A DNA stretch of 49,215 bases, from the NCBI GenBank assembly GCA_023954045.1, contig JAMLIR010000026.1, positions 1-49,215 of the forward strand. The letters are read 5' to 3'. The notes below the pieces were generated by a model that worked only from the letters and a program-made list of their open reading frames with translations, made no database searches and was not told where the DNA came from. This document shows positions 49,057-49,215 of the stretch, piece after piece. Both the position numbers and the translations under genes were made by a program. How positions within the stretch are numbered: the stretch's first letter is position 1; every line of letters begins with the position of its first letter. The stretch comes from Burkholderiaceae bacterium. Lineage in GTDB: Bacteria > Pseudomonadota > Gammaproteobacteria > Burkholderiales > Burkholderiaceae_E.

Positions 49057-49215
49057 GAGCCGGAAAACGGGTTCAGCAGGGCAACGCCGCAGTCTTCGAA
49101 GTCGCGCACGTTGCGCGTGACCAGCACCAGCCGATGGGCGTGGGCGGTCGCGGCGATCAGCATGTCGGCCTGGGTGCGGGTCAGGCCGCGGGCGGCGAAG
49201 CGGCCGCGCATCATG
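49038..49215 (-). CDS. PIN-domain (VapC-like) toxin, start beyond window
   Basis: Last 58 codons visible; the N-terminus lies to the right of the window. The sequence ADMLIAATAHAHRLVLVTRN followed by VRDFEDCGVALLNPF is the C-terminal half of a PIN nuclease: D in TQADMLIAATA is the third catalytic acid and D in VRDFE the fourth. VapC toxins cut initiator tRNA or other RNA. A VapB antitoxin gene should lie just outside. Its stop (TAG) lies within the opposite nitroreductase-like gene. Confidence 0.88.
   Translation of the reverse strand, partial: MMRGRFAARGLTRTQADMLIAATAHAHRLVLVTRNVRDFEDCGVALLNPFSGSQPFAG

Overview
The window is GC-rich DNA (mostly near 70% by eye) in which nearly every base is coding and GTG starts and 1-4 nt gene overlaps are common. 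Codon use, CusRS/CzcCBA-type metal loci, c-type cytochromes, a single-chain indolepyruvate:ferredoxin oxidoreductase and the protein sequences fit a betaproteobacterium of the Burkholderiales type. This assignment rests on protein character only; there is no rRNA in the window.

Layout. (1) 1-2520: end of an EamA transporter gene, a YgiD-type extradiol dioxygenase and a membrane-anchored di-heme cytochrome c. (2) 2666-21906: a 19-kb copper-handling block. A forward operon encodes two small secreted proteins, a TolC-like lipoprotein, a Tat-exported multicopper oxidase, a cupredoxin, a CusF-like chaperone, a secreted protein of unknown function and a membrane protein. A second forward operon encodes a DUF2933 protein, a Cu(I) P1B-ATPase with a His-rich tail and a cytochrome c. 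Convergent to it lie a TolC/unknown/MFP/RND/unknown export operon and then a CusRS-type two-component system. Divergent from that system are a Met-rich Spy-like protein, a SHOCT protein and a DUF411 protein. Three short inverted repeats of the form TTAC-N6-GTAA or close to it stand upstream of the ATPase operon, the RND operon and the cusR/spy divergent promoter, which suggests one CusR-type regulon. (3) 22039-23349: a TetR regulator with a palindromic operator over its own promoter, then DsrE and TusA sulfur-relay proteins.

(4) 23415-35370: an intact tRNA-Arg(CCG) gene followed by an 11.9-kb integrated element. The last 50 nt of the tRNA plus 3 nt (53 bp in all) recur exactly at 35318-35370. 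The element carries a tyrosine recombinase, a likely replication initiator, a GIY-YIG nuclease, a 1.3-kb non-coding zone with a 13-unit 9-bp repeat, a type III restriction-modification pair, and a KAP-family P-loop ATPase followed by an FRG-domain protein. Its lower GC and gene content mark it as a mobile defence island. KAP-FRG is the least explained module in the window.

(5) 35596-44492: a cytochrome c'-like gene with an FNR-type 18-nt palindrome in front of it and a Crp/Fnr regulator gene beside it, a metallo-beta-lactamase-fold hydrolase, a zinc phospholipase C/P1-nuclease-like secreted protein, a DUF1330 protein, an SRPBCC-type protein, and an Lrp regulator divergent from indolepyruvate:ferredoxin oxidoreductase. 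(6) 44869-47460: lower-GC, all-forward, partly broken genes (alpha/beta hydrolase fragment, HigBA, DUF1697 remnant, CPBP fragment, GFA enzyme) separated by decayed attC-like sites; I read this as a fossil integron cassette array. (7) 47459-49215: TspO, a short EamA protein, a nitroreductase-like protein and the end of a PIN-domain toxin gene.
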